Below are positions 11,640 to 22,420 of a stretch of 64,000 nt of DNA, piece after piece. Position 1 is the first letter of the stretch, and the number at the start of each line of letters is the position of its first letter. The position numbers and the translations under genes were made by a program. The notes under the pieces were generated by a model that was not told where the DNA came from, did not search any database, and saw nothing but the letters and a program-made list of their open reading frames with translations. This DNA is from Acanthococcus lagerstroemiae. Its lineage: Eukaryota; Arthropoda; Insecta; Hemiptera; Eriococcidae. Where the stretch lies: positions 51,621,946 through 51,685,945 of the forward strand of contig CM063110.1 in the NCBI GenBank assembly GCA_031841125.1, read 5' to 3'.

Positions 11640-12130
11640 TACGTTGAAAATGACGCTCGCGCAGTAATGAAAATCAAGATCAATGAGCACTACTGAAGAA
11701 CAAGAAAAACGAAGAGAAAATAAAGTGATTGCTAGAGGCTCTTGCCGACTAACACAATTAAAATTGTTGCTTATAATTATTGATTTTATTATTTCCAACT
11801 AACCGATTGCTCGAAAATAAGACGCCACTGAACAAAACTGTAACTCAGATCAAAATAAACACTACCGAAAACCGCGCATCTGTAATGGCGCGCCACTGAA
11901 CTGAACTATGACTCAGATCATACTGAAAAAAAGGTTCAAAGAAGAGAAAAATAGCGATTGCAATGAGCTCGGCTACTCATAGCCAACTCTAAAAAGACCA
12001 CACGACTCATTGGTAACCCTACCTATAGATAAACTCGAGCAGAGAACTGAACGAATGGGGAAAAAAGACCGCCCGATTTATTGGTTACACTACTCGTAGA
12101 TAAAGTCGAGCAGAGAACTGAAAAAAACTA
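11640..12130. repeat. Two successive pairs of about 67-bp tandem duplications
   Basis: cgccactgaacaaaactgta at about 11823 recurs as cgccactgaactgaactatg at about 11891. Then aaaagaccacacgactcatt at about 11994 recurs as aaaagaccgcccgatttatt about 66 bases on, both followed by a tcgagcagagaactga block. Between the pairs lies agcgattgcaatgagctcgg, which resembles the right end of the DNA element at 61945-62525, so this may be a degenerate relative. Confidence 0.6.
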
Positions 12131-12539
12131 ACAATTCCCGTTATTGGTTTCCTCTCGCTCACTTCTCTCTTATTTTCCTCATCTTTTAATTATGTTTTAG
12201 CCGTTAGATACTTACATTGTAAGATAAATTACCAAATTAATTATTTTATTTAGTTTCATCTCATAACTTTCTTATTTTTGTGCGGGCTTTTGGCATCAGT
12301 CTCCTACCAGTGGCCTACGGGCAATTCATCTCTAGCTTTGGTTGACAATCACTTTTACAGTTCTACAGGCGATTTGTCGCTTCAAACCTCTGCAATCAGT
12401 GACACGAGAGGAAATGGGTAAAAGACACAATGCCCGCAGATACAAGACAAATTTGTTTTGGACTTCATATGATCCGCGTATTCTCTTTAATTTCTTCCGC
12501 CAATCTGCAATGTCAGCCCAAGCTACTCGTAACTATAAC
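12131..12539. other. Unassigned sequence
   Basis: No recognised feature. Confidence 0.35.
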
Positions 12540-12780
12540 AGTAAGATGGGTAGCTGTGTACGTGGCCCACGTGGGATCAGATGAAGGGAGAAATGACCGA
12601 TCTTCCAGGAAGCGCGAAGATGGTTATTGTGAACGATTGGGTGTCACAACGCTGTGATAATATGGCTTACGTGGAGTCCGATCGGGGGGGGGGGGGTGAC
12701 TGCTTCTCCAGGAAGCTCAAAGATGGTTATTTCGGACGATCGGGTGTCAACACTGTGATGATGCAAAGTGTGAGACCAGA
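12540..12780. repeat. Imperfect two-copy tandem duplication, unit about 115 bp
   Basis: Both copies contain, in order, tacgtgg, a ccgat block, ccaggaagc, aagatggttatt and cgatcgggtgtcaac or its variant cgattgggtgtcacaac, then tgtgat. The second copy has a 13-base G run. No product is recognised. Confidence 0.6.
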
Positions 12781-13224
12781 TGCGTGGTTGTGGTCATCTC
12801 CCATATTAGACGACATTTTTCCTAATCAGGATTTAGCCAGCTGTTCTGTGACCTCTAGATTTTGAGCTAACCTACCTTCAGAAAAAGCCTAATCCTCTAT
12901 AAGTTCGATTTGAGCGAATTGCTTTAAGATGGTGTACCGCGTTTAGGATGCCATCTGCATTGCATTATGGCTGAGATGTAGCAACTAAAGTAGGAAATAT
13001 AGCCGTGTATTCCCAACCTTCTTTCCGAGTTAATTCTAATTGTACATTTCTTTACAATTATCCCCCTCTGAGAACTCTGACCCATGGAGCGGTGTCAGTA
13101 TGTGCTCCATCCTCCTCGGATCTCCATGTTATCATAATGGCATAAAGCTTGAAGCGTGAGACTGATCCAGCCCCATAGCTAGTGACATGCCCAGTCTGAC
13201 AACTTTACTTCGATTGTACGACAC
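12781..13224. other. Unassigned sequence
   Basis: No recognised gene or repeat before the MULE-associated motif array. Confidence 0.35.
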
Positions 13225-13312
13225 TTTCCAAAATACCTTTGCCCGAATGAAAATTTTCCGAATGGCATTTTCCCGAACAGCAAAATTCCCAAATAATTCA
13301 TTTTCCATATGG
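13225..13312. repeat. Short tandem motif array, probable MULE terminal region
   Basis: Variants of tttcccgaatggcaaaa (about 17 bp) occur four to five times in a row. The array lies about 90 bases upstream of a MULE-like transposase remnant. Short repeated motifs in terminal regions are seen in some insect MULEs, and the other MULE in this window (56591-57389) also has arms built of a repeated short motif. A right-hand counterpart is not visible after 14065. Confidence 0.5.
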
Positions 13313-13397
13313 TGGAAGATGATACGACTGCTATGTATCTGCAGGGGTCAAGTCACTTCCATACCGTCAAATATTCACCCCATGCGCACCTGTTAAA

Positions 13398-14065
13398 ATC
13401 ATGACCGAATTTGAATTAGTGATCATCAATGCTGTAACTGAAGTATTCCCCGCTGTACCTGTATCTTGTTGCTACTTTCATTTTGGCCTGAGCGTATATT
13501 GTCGAGTACAGGCTTCCGGGCTGCAGGAGCAGTACAATGATCTTCTTGACCGCACTTTGAAGAAGTATGCTCATATGCTTCTTGGAGTGGGATTCGTCCC
13601 AGTTCCACATGTTGGAAATGCTTTCGCTGCTCTCCGAAGAGAATGTCCAGCCGAGCTACATCGGTGTATACGACAACTTCAAAGAGGTCTACATTAGTGG
13701 GAAGTCAGCGAGAGGACATTGACCAGCCACAGCACTGCAATTTCCCCCTCTGATCTGGAACCTGTACGCGACTGCTGTAACGAGATCGCACCACACAAAT
13801 AACCTAAAGCGAAGGTTGCATATAACCGCATTAGGCTTGTCCTCGGGAAGCATCACCCTGATTTGTATATGGCAATAGGCGAACAAAAAGGGCAAGGCTA
13901 CACTGAAATTTTCGTCGTCGAATAGGCTATGGGTAAGAAGGTGAAAGCAGCACCACACAAAAAAATGGAAAGATTTGCAGACATGATTGGAAAGTATTGT
14001 CACAGAATACAAAACCAAACCAATATTAGCAAATGGTTTTTGGAAAATGTCGTGATACCCTTCAC
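13398..14065 (+). pseudogene. MULE (Mutator-like) transposase remnant
   Basis: The first segment (13401-13697, 98 codons) starts MTEFELVIINAVTEVFPAVP and continues with CCYFHFGLSVYCRVQ. This fits the MULE transposase block in which a catalytic acidic residue is followed by a C-x-FHF segment. The reading then shifts: 13665-13830 continues with YDNFKEVYISGKSAR, one stop, and then FPPLIWNLYATAV and HHTNN, equivalent to the family's FPP-x-W and R-x-TNN motifs. A third segment holds KHHPDLYMAIG and GKKVKAAPHKK, as near the family's C-terminus. At least two frameshifts and stops disable it. The N-terminal half, with zinc finger and first catalytic residue, is absent. MULE transposases act by cut-and-paste; this copy cannot. 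Confidence 0.8.
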
Positions 14066-15242
14066 TTGCCCGGTCTAGCGAAAAAATGATTGTTTTCTGA
14101 CCAGCTGACATGTTTTTTTTCTTCTTGGCAACAGCAGTTTCTAGGGTGTTTGCCCGCGCGCAGTGCTGCAAGCACCCCCGTTGAAGATTTTGATGTGCGT
14201 ATCCAAGTGGAACGCATTCGGAAAACCACTTCCACTACTACATTGATGAGCTCTGTATATAAAACGGGGTTAGATGCAAGAGTGGTAGTAAAGATACGTC
14301 GTCGGCGTAGCGCCACTGACATTCGCATTCCATGCGCGTGCGTTTTCTTTGAGAAGACAAAGGGTCGTAGTGGCATTTCCACTCTAATACGTCTACGCAG
14401 CGCAACTAGATTTTCATGTTTTAGTGGGAAAATCTTCAACGGGCCTACTGCAATCAAATCTTCGTCCTCATCATTTCTTTAAATATGACTGAATTGTTTA
14501 CAGCTCATAGTTCAGTTTTAGCTCAGTTGCGTTCTCCGTCAACTTCTGCCATCTATCGATAAGTCGGTTTACTATTAGGAATGTATCCTCTCCATTACGA
14601 TTACGATTTTCAAATGCAACTTGTTTACATTTTATTTTGTAATTTCATATTTTACTCATGACAGTCATTATAATCGTGTAGCGGAATTAACGAAAAACGT
14701 GAATAAATAATTGGCAGATCACGTTTTGTTTTTGAAATGAAAGATTATCTCTTTCGCATTTGAACCATTCACGAATGTTTCTCGCGTTGTGTGACCAGGA
14801 GTGGAGCTAATGTATTTGCATCTTATAAACATTGTAATGAAGAGTGAAAACACATTAATGTGCGTTTTCTGAAGCGAGGACACAAAACTTTATTTGAATC
14901 AAAGAGAAGTTCCTCATTTATTTGAATTGAAACAAAATTCTTGTTCCTCTTTGAGTTGTTATCAGCAGTTATCAGTTTGTATTCATTGAAACTTGTGAGT
15001 TTTGAAATTCTTTGGACTTATATCCTTCAAATTTATTTGTCTTGTAAGGGTACAGTGTTTGATTTCTGCTTGCTGCTGGGAATGAATGAAACAGAAAATG
15101 GAAATGTATTCTAGTATGTTCAGTGTTGTTCAAAGTCTGCTGCGTGATTGCAGTCTGCAGCTTCACAGTTTGAAGTCTTGAACTTCCATAATGTGCCTAT
15201 AGTGTCTAGGCGCATTTTGAAGTATTTCAATTTATTATAAAT
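14066..15242. other. Unassigned sequence
   Basis: Overlapping open frames at 14062-14482 on both strands have no recognised motif. The block 15140-15205 (tctgcagcttcacagtttga) is similar to 50103-50160 and is reported separately. No gene is supported. Confidence 0.35.
15140..15205. repeat. Dispersed repeat block shared with 50103-50160
   Basis: tctgcagcttcacagtttga, a gaagtcttgaact block and atgtgcctatagtgt follow one another here. The partner has cctgcagcttcgcagtctga, a gaagccttttgaactt block and atgtgcggttagtgt in the same order. It may be the end of an undefined interspersed element. Confidence 0.5.
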
Positions 15243-15462
15243 GTGACGGATTGCGTGAAAAGGGCCATTGTGGTAATTCAAAATTTTGAGTTTGCGAGTC
15301 TGGTACCACCAATTTCCAAGGTTTACAGACTAAATAATACTGAATTACTGATAAATGTGGAAGCAACCTCAAATTATGCAGACCTTGCTAATCAGTGGTA
15401 CCATACTCGCAAACTCAAAATTTCAAGATCACCACAAGGGCCCTTTTCACGCATCGCGTCAC
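15243..15462. mobile_element. 220-bp foldback MITE with about 68-bp inverted ends
   Basis: The left arm gtgacggattgcgtgaaaag... is matched by the reverse complement of the right arm (gtgacgcgatgcgtgaaaag...) for about 68 bases, including gggcc and a tgagtttgcgagt block. The central 85 bases are unique. Flanks are AT-rich (aaat on both sides), so the target duplication cannot be fixed. No coding capacity. Confidence 0.8.
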
Positions 15463-15603
15463 AAATAATAAATAAGAATTTGCAAACATCCTATTGCCAG
15501 GTCCTGCGGACCTCGTTTGTTAGTATCTAATTTATCAATTCATGGTGACAAATTGAAAACGTTTGTGTGGTACTGTATATGCTACGTTTGACAAGGTTAA
15601 GAA

Positions 15604-15758
15604 CAGTGGCATAGCGTGGGGGGGCATGCCCCCCAATATTCTTACATAGTCCTCTAATGTTGGTGATTTTTTTAAAAATACCGTAATTTTCGACTTTTTC
15701 TCCCTTGAAAACCTTATTGTGTCCCCCCACCATTGAGAAACCCCTAGCTACGCTACTG
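15604..15758. mobile_element. 155-bp hAT-type MITE, TIR cagtggcatagcg
   Basis: The ends cagtggcatagcgtgggggg and cccctagctacgctactg are imperfect inverted repeats. Perfect 8-bp target duplications gttaagaa lie at 15596-15603 and 15759-15766. Non-coding; same group as 2298-2492 and 19024-19186. Confidence 0.9.
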
Positions 15759-15766
15759 GTTAAGAA

Positions 15767-16092
15767 CTTGCCTGATCTAAAACGTCACTAGCCCAGTCAC
15801 AAACAGCCGACTGGCTACATACCTGGACTGATCCTGATGAAGTGCAATTCCATCAGATCCAGAACCTGCTGTATTGTCCGAAACGGGCAGTACCTGTTTT
15901 ATGCTTACTATTGAATACCTGATTGGTGACAGTGTTTGGTGGTACTCTTGATTTCTGAAAGAGCCTTACACCAAACACTGTAACAACCCCCTTTTAGTAA
16001 CAAACGTCTGTTTTTCCCGACCACCTATGCGAAAAACGAGAATGGTGTGTTAGCAGAATCCCCGGGACACGTCCCAATTTTTAAATTTTTTT
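15767..16092. other. Unassigned sequence
   Basis: No recognised feature apart from a short inverted pair around accaaacactgt / acagtgtttggt (15932-15980), which could form a hairpin. Confidence 0.4.
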
Positions 16093-16395
16093 GACATGGA
16101 TATGTCCTTGCTATTTGAAAGAAGAAAATTCCGCGGAAAACGCTCCGCAAAAAACGTTACCATCGTGATGTAGTTGCGTATTCCTCTTTACGCAGTCATT
16201 CGTTCTATCACATTTTAACCGGCCGACACGGAGAATCCCGAGCGAAGCCGAGAATGGACGACTGTAGAAGGCATTGGAATGATGGAATGTGGGTATAGGT
16301 GTATAGGTTTCAAGCCATCTACGTTTCAACGTAGTTGCTTGGACAACATATCCATGTACAAATGTTGTTCCCTGCAGCGAGCGGACTTTTCAATT
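16093..16395 (-). mobile_element. Copy B of the acatggatatgtcc TIR element
   Basis: It runs from gacatggatatgtccttg to ggacaacatatccatgtac and gcggactttt, reversed relative to copy A. It contains the ccgcggaaaacgctccgc tandem motif, the gtagttgcgtattcctcttt block, the cgacacggagaatcccgagc block and the gtgggtat block in the family order. Confidence 0.8.
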
Positions 16396-17279
16396 TTTTG
16401 ATCTACGCCCAATGGTAGCAAGAGAAGTTTTGATAGGTATGTGGTCTGCGATTGAAAAACCAAAGTCGAGTTTATAGATGGGTCCAATCGAACGCCTTAG
16501 AGAAAGTAAGCGCGAAAATGTGTGTTTTGAGGGAAACGGCATTGTCCGATGCTCTAGTTGTCTCTAAATAACTGACTTTGTTAGCTGAAGTTTCGATGAA
16601 CTTTCTCAATTCTAACGGGGTTCGAGTATGAAAATGGCCTGTTGGGCCGAGAGCCAGTGGCAGTCAAATTTCGTGAAATCGATTTAAACATTTAAGGCGA
16701 TTTTATTGACGCTAAGGAGAAAGATTTCTATGTTTTGATTGTCAAGTTAATGGCTTTGTCCTTCAGCTTCGTGAAAGTATTCTCTGCATACACCCGTCAT
16801 TGAAGGAAAAAAGAAAAAATGATGAGATTCTTCCGTGACTATAGTGAGTCTCCATCCACGGAATCGCTACTATTCTGTTTCTTCTTCAAGCACCATGTCT
16901 GATGCCGGATGCTGGTAGTTGCGGTTTCTGACGCGCAGCTCTCCTGGGCAGGTTAGTCGAGGTAGTTTGCCGTTGCTTTCCCCTCGGTTTTGTTGCGTTC
17001 GAGTTTTCCTTCTCTGTGCCGAAGAGTGTGCAGCCGCAGGTTCGCTTACTAGTCACGTATTTCACGACATTGAGTGCGCTGTTCAAAACGTGCACAAGCA
17101 TATTTTGACTCTTTCTGATCTGGTGGTAACATGCCCTGCGATTGTAATGACTTGTTCGCGTGAACTGGCGGGGCTTATGGGACGCGCCATGTTTTCCAGT
17201 TTGACTGATATAGTATACCTAGTCGCTGTATTCGCTAGGACGTCAGTGCTGGGAGTATATTCGAATAGTAGCTTTCCGG
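16396..17279. other. Unassigned sequence, probably including a SINE body
   Basis: The part next to 17280 is likely the body of the tRNA-derived SINE described below (minus strand). Open frames at 16886-17290 on both strands have no recognised motif. Confidence 0.35.
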
Positions 17280-17348
17280 CATTGGTGTGACTCGAACCCG
17301 AGAAGCAAGGATTGCGAAGCGGGCACGTTACCACTTGGCTACACAGCG
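17280..17348 (-). repeat. tRNA-derived SINE head (RNA polymerase III A and B boxes)
   Basis: On the minus strand tagccaagtgg (17341-17331) fits an A box and gggttcgagtc (17299-17289) fits a B box, with 42 bases between their starts, as in a tRNA gene. The T-arm and anticodon arm do not pair properly and there is no good acceptor stem, so a working tRNA is unlikely. A SINE extending toward lower coordinates is the likeliest explanation; its end is not defined. Confidence 0.6.
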
Positions 17349-19015
17349 AACTACTATTCTGCTTGCTCTGCTTAAATTACTAGGTAGGTCGATTTTAGGA
17401 AGGTAGAAATATTCTCAGCCCATACGCAGAACCTCCTAACTGGATTACCAGCTCACCGTTTAATACTCGGACGAATACATGCAGATGTTTTATAGTCCTA
17501 TAAGTGTAGAAGAGTGGACAGAATGAGCATATCAGCGACGACAGCTCAACTAAAAAGGTGTATACGCATTTAATTCGTGCGTCGAGTAACGTTTCCCTAG
17601 CCGGACAGAACGTCTTAATAAAAACAACGAGAAGAAAATTAACATATTAAAAGTGTAATTTCAATGACATTACATTATTTACATGCGGCCGGATTCCACT
17701 TTTGTAAATCGTCTCAATGACGATTAGCTATCCGCTCTTTCCGGAAAACCAACAAACCCGATTTGGAAGTTCAAGCGTTCGCCGTTCGAGGTTCGAACAT
17801 TCGATGTCAAACAAGTACAACATGTTGACAGTATTATGCTCGCAGGTTCAGGCTGTTCGAACTTGCAGCGCTCAACGTGGATAGCTCTAACATGTTACAG
17901 AACTAATTTTAGTAATCGTAGCTGTTCCGCCGAAAAAACACTAATTTCTGACCGCCTTCGAGAGCGGATTAAAAAGGGAACATTTCCCGAGTGCTTTTTA
18001 TAAAACCGATGATACAGTTTGTTGAGGAGTCGCGGAGTCCGGTCAAGTCAGATGTCAGATGCGATGTTCGAAGGCTCGCAGACGGACGACGGTGGAAAGT
18101 GAAAACGTTAGAGGAAGTTGTATTTTTTAAATGAGGTGTGTATTTTAGTTGATAACAGGAAAAAGAGCTTTTATCATTTTTGTCCTAGAACACCGGATCG
18201 CGTCGTCTGTTTGTATAAAACCGAGGTAGCATTTCCTGCAATTAGATCGCGTAAAATGCCGCGGCTATTGTACTTGTAAATTACATCGTATCGGCTGATA
18301 GTGTGTACGAGAAATTGGATCAATGGAATTGTTATAGTAAAATATCAGTTTTTTTTTTTTTTTTTTTTTCCGCAACCGAGGTATATAAGCTATTAATTAG
18401 TTTTATCACGGTACGTCCTACTGGGTAACATGACTTCAACAGATAAGGCGGGAAAAATATGTAACGAGAGTGATTTATCAAAAGTGTACATAAGTCGTTG
18501 AAATACGAGCTGATGAGTTCCCAACTGCAATTTTTATGTTTTGAACGTTTCCTGAACTGCGGTATCGCAATCGCTTGTCACGAGTATTTTCCTGTCATAT
18601 AACAATTCACGACTTTAAAAATGGATTTGTGTTTTTGTGTACCTCAGTCTCATTCCATTTTCCAAGATCTGCATACAGGGCTGTAATCACGGATCGATCT
18701 TGATGAAATCTGTGCCATACCTGAGCGCAAATAGTTGACGTGGATTGGGGGAGGGGGCTCATGGAGTGGACGATATGGAGGTATTTCTAAAAATTCCTTC
18801 CCCCGCATAATTTTAATGTTGGGGGGAGGGAACTGTCATGGATTTAAGGGCTAAGCCTCAAGCTTTTCTCCATTTACGCCTATCCTGCCATGCCTAGCCG
18901 TTTCTTTCCTTCAATTCTTCGTCTAATGTTGGAAAACACTTTAACTAGCTCATGTGAGAAATTCTCAGATCACATCATGATGAACTAACACTCATCCGTA
19001 TAAGAAATATCATCT
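17349..19015. other. Unassigned sequence with a poly(T) run
   Basis: A 26-base T run lies at about 18345-18370. Repeated ttcg words around 17770-17870 are notable, but no gene, RNA or element is recognised. Confidence 0.4.
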
Positions 19016-19023
19016 AACTCATG

Positions 19024-19186
19024 CAGTGGCGTAGCCAGACTTGGAATGAGGGCGGGGGTTTCACTTTTACAACATTACAGGTGTAATACCTACCATTACA
19101 AGAATAAATTTAAATTTTTTCACATTGTCGGCCGATTCCAAGCGGGGTGTCAGATCCCTCCCCCCCCCCTGGTAGCTACGCCTCTG
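19024..19186. mobile_element. 163-bp hAT-type MITE, TIR cagtggcgtagcc
   Basis: The ends cagtggcgtagccagacttg and ggtagctacgcctctg are imperfect inverted repeats with a C run before the right end. Perfect 8-bp target duplications aactcatg lie at 19016-19023 and 19187-19194. Confidence 0.9.
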
Positions 19187-19194
19187 AACTCATG

Positions 19195-19493
19195 TCTTAA
19201 TAAATCACCCCTCAATCTAATTTTTAAGTGATACTTGCACTCTTCTGGCTTCATGGTTTGTTATTTAATTGTTAAAATTTTAAGACTATGAAAGCTCTAG
19301 TAAAGATATTTTGAGATTTGTGAAGATTCTATTATGATTGGTGGTTATTCTAATTGGTGTAGTTTTGACCAGTTCGGGCAGTTCTAAAATGGTGACTGGC
19401 AGTTGTAAAACGAGTTTGAATACTTGTAACTGGCAGTATGTTCTCCAAATTTGAATCGGCGATACGTCTTCTATAAATTCAGTCAGCGCCCTT
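19195..19493. other. Unassigned AT-rich sequence
   Basis: No recognised feature. Confidence 0.4.
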
Positions 19494-19790
19494 TTGACAT
19501 GCGGGTATGTTGAATGGCTCGCCACGCGTCCGCAAAGAACACTCCATAAAAAACGTTCCTCAGAAAAACGTTACCATGGTGATGTAGTTGTGTATTCCTC
19601 TTTACGCGGTCATTCGTTCCATTATCACATTTGGAACGGCCTATACGGAGAATTCCGAGCGACGCCGAGAATATACGACTAGAGAAGGCACTAGAATGTG
19701 GGTATGCGTGTCCTGTCAACGCGGTCGCCTGGATAACATATCCATGTAACAATGTCCTTCCGTGCAGCGTCGGACTTTTTCTTTTTTGCT
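19494..19790 (-). mobile_element. Copy C of the acatggatatgtcc TIR element
   Basis: It runs from ttgacatgcgggtatgttg to the right end ggataacatatccatgtaac, then aatgtccttccgtgcagcg and tcggacttttt. The inner blocks (compressed cgcaaagaacactcc motif, gatgtagttgtgtattcctc, gagaattccgagcgacgccg, gaatgtgggtat) are in family order. Same orientation as copy B. Confidence 0.8.
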
Positions 19791-20644
19791 AAATTTTTAG
19801 TGTACATTGCAAACTGAATTAGTGGCATGCTAATTCATGCACAGATTTAGACTGCAAATATACGCTGAAAGATCAATGAAAATGGTCACTGATTGAATTT
19901 GTTGTAGATCTATCGCTGATTCAAATTTAGAGAGTAATCATCAATTAAATAGTGTAACATTGCAGTGGTTATTCTAAGCGGCAGAGCTTTTAAGTAAAAA
20001 TCTGGACGATAATCGAGAAGAAGATATTAAACTATATGCCTACTCGATGATACAACATGTTCCCTGATATTCTAAATGTTGGCATGAAATTCTCGCGTAT
20101 TTCATGACACCTGTTGAAGTCATCCAATGCATTATTGCCCGATGCGCAATCAGTTACCCTAGTTACCCACGGAGAAGTTACCCATTTGCAAGCCTCAGTT
20201 ACCCTCAGATTACCCAGAAACCCGTGGCCGAAAACTTACCAAAAATTGCAAACTCAGTGTACAAATATTTTCAATTCTTCATGTGAACAAAAGAGACTAA
20301 TAGTTTTCTTGTTTGGTCAGTTGATTGTCCAAAATGCCGACTAACTGGTCAAATTTACCGAAGAAGTCCGACTTTGAAGATTCGTTGAGGTGTCACCCTC
20401 CCCCTTCACTAGATTACTGGTTTTTAAATCATTAACTGTAACTGTTGCACTCATTATTCTCCGCTTTAAATAAAACTGTAGTTAATATTTTTTCTAATAT
20501 TTATTTTTTGTTTTTGTTTATAGGTAAGCGCTGCATAACTATACAGACGAGTTAGTTGATTATGGTGGTGTGTTAATCTCATGTATCCAAATTTGAGTGC
20601 AAAACTGAGAATCAACTTCACATTGTTGGTAAGTGAGTAAATAA
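19791..20644. other. Unassigned sequence with a cluster of agttaccc words
   Basis: Within 20150-20225 agttaccc or its variant occurs at least five times (cagttaccct, agttacccac, aagttaccca and so on). A similar cluster occurs at 40856-40950. No gene is recognised. Confidence 0.45.
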
Positions 20645-20929
20645 AAAAGAAAAAGTTCAACAGCTACAGAGAAGGACATTGTTACATGGATATGTCCTCC
20701 AGGTGACCCAGTTGACGCGCATACCCACATTTCAATGCCTTCTCTAATCGTTCATTCTCGGCATTACTCGGCATTCTTCGTGTTAGCCAGTCGAAACGTG
20801 ATGGAATGAATGAACGCGTAAAGAGGAATAGGCAACTACTCGTACATCACTATGGTAACGTTTTTCTGCGGAGCGTTTTTATTTATTTATTTTTTGCGAA
20901 CGTTTTCTGCGGAATTTTTTTCTTTCATG
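20645..20929 (+). mobile_element. Copy D of the acatggatatgtcc TIR element
   Basis: It starts aaaagttcaacagctacaga and gaaggacattgttacatgga, and ends in ttttctgcggagcgttttta and cgttttctgcggaatttttt. Same orientation as copy A. A stretch of atttattt has expanded between two of the gcggagcg units, and the right terminal repeat is lost. Confidence 0.75.
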
Positions 20930-21539
20930 TGGGGAGACAGTCCACTCCCTCCAGAACTGCAATTTTGGTCTTACCCTCATTATGATATCAAAAATAGGTT
21001 TGGCGAAACAATAAACTTGAAATGTGATACGTGTTATATGTAATAAATGAAAATTTTGGTCCTGCCTCCTGCTCCAGGTACTGCAGTGATGAATTAATAT
21101 ACAAAATAACTTGCAAAATGAATTTAGTGACACCAAAAACCTATTATTTGATATGCAAGATTCTAGTATGTTCAACAGTTAATCAAGGATGTCAAATGTA
21201 AGTGTTATTACAAAATGAAAGAACTCGCACAAGATAGAGAAAAATGGAGAGCTGCATCAAACCCGTTGTAAGACTGATAACCTTATCATCATAATGCAAT
21301 GTATCAGAACTTTATCTCTTGTTGCCGCAGTTCTGAATTTACAGTGAAAATAACATCACTGATGAATTTGGTGGTCTCAAAGACCTATTATTTGATATAC
21401 GTGATGAAACGTATCAACATTCTACAATTTTAAAGCTGGCGTCGAAGTGATACTGAAATTGCACTCGAGGATCTTGAGACCATATTCACTTGTGTATTCA
21501 TTTGCTTCAGAATTATTTAAGGCTATCTCTGAAACATTT
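20930..21539. other. Unassigned AT-rich sequence
   Basis: Two blocks share phrases (agacctattatttgatata at about 21390 and aaacctattatttgatatgc at about 21140), so part may be a diverged duplication about 245 bases apart. No gene is recognised. Confidence 0.4.
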
Positions 21540-22090
21540 TTGGATTTAAGGCTATTACTCTAAGCTCTATATAGACTTTTTCAGACTCTTCCGGACTTTT
21601 ACAAAACCCGCGAAGACTCATTCAGATGGTTGTAAAATGGGTATATTAAACTTTTCTGATACTTTTTTAAACCTATTTAAGATTTTTTTAGGACTCAACT
21701 AAACACTAAATGAAACAATTTCAGAAAAAATCTTCAAGAGTCTAAAAAAAATAACTAACCCGCCCCTATAAGCAGTTACCTAAGCTGGAAGAATCTTAAA
21801 AATCTCGATGAAGCATAGAATATATACTCAAAAGGTTTCAGTCAAGTTGGAAAGAGTCCTAAAGAAGTCTTGAAAAATCTAAAGCAGGATTGGGAAAATG
21901 TTAATAAATCTCGAAGAACTTTGAACCCGTCTGATTTTCAAAGGATCTTGAATTAAGTATGAAAAAGTCTCAATTAATCCGGAAACGAATCTCGAAGGTA
22001 TTTAAAAACGTTAGAAACACGTTCAGAAGTCTCGAAAAGTTTTAAGTCAGATTTAAGAAGCCTGAAAGAGTGTCAAAGAATACAAGAAAA
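21540..22090. repeat. Degenerate repeat tract with opposed halves
   Basis: The first part (21540-21700) is rich in agactctt, cggactttt and gactca words. The second (21730-22090) is rich in aagagtct, gaagtcttgaaa and aatctcgaa words, roughly the reverse complement. The two halves could fold on each other imperfectly. Similar words occur at 6170-6560. Confidence 0.45.
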
Positions 22091-22420
22091 TCTAAAACAT
22101 ACACAGGGTGATCAAAAAGTAGTTGACTGTTGTAGCGCTGAGCGAACTATTGCAGCTAGCAAATTTTTCTCGGCATCATCTGGAAGCCTGAACGTCTCTG
22201 TTTCAGATGATACCATTTTTGGACGGTCCAAGTTGATTGGTTCCCAAACTGGAGCACTTAAATTGGGGGTACCTACCTCATAGTGTCCTAGCAAAAATGA
22301 AAGAAATAGTCGATAAATCGTAAAAAAAAAATAATAAATAAATAAATAAACATAATTGGTGCTCTTGATACATTTGATAGTTCATTCTCATTCTCTTTAA
22401 AATATACCTCCTCCTTCTTC

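Noticed and set aside
17280..17348. A functional tRNA gene
   Set aside because: A and B boxes are present, but the acceptor, anticodon and T stems do not pair; a SINE head is more likely.
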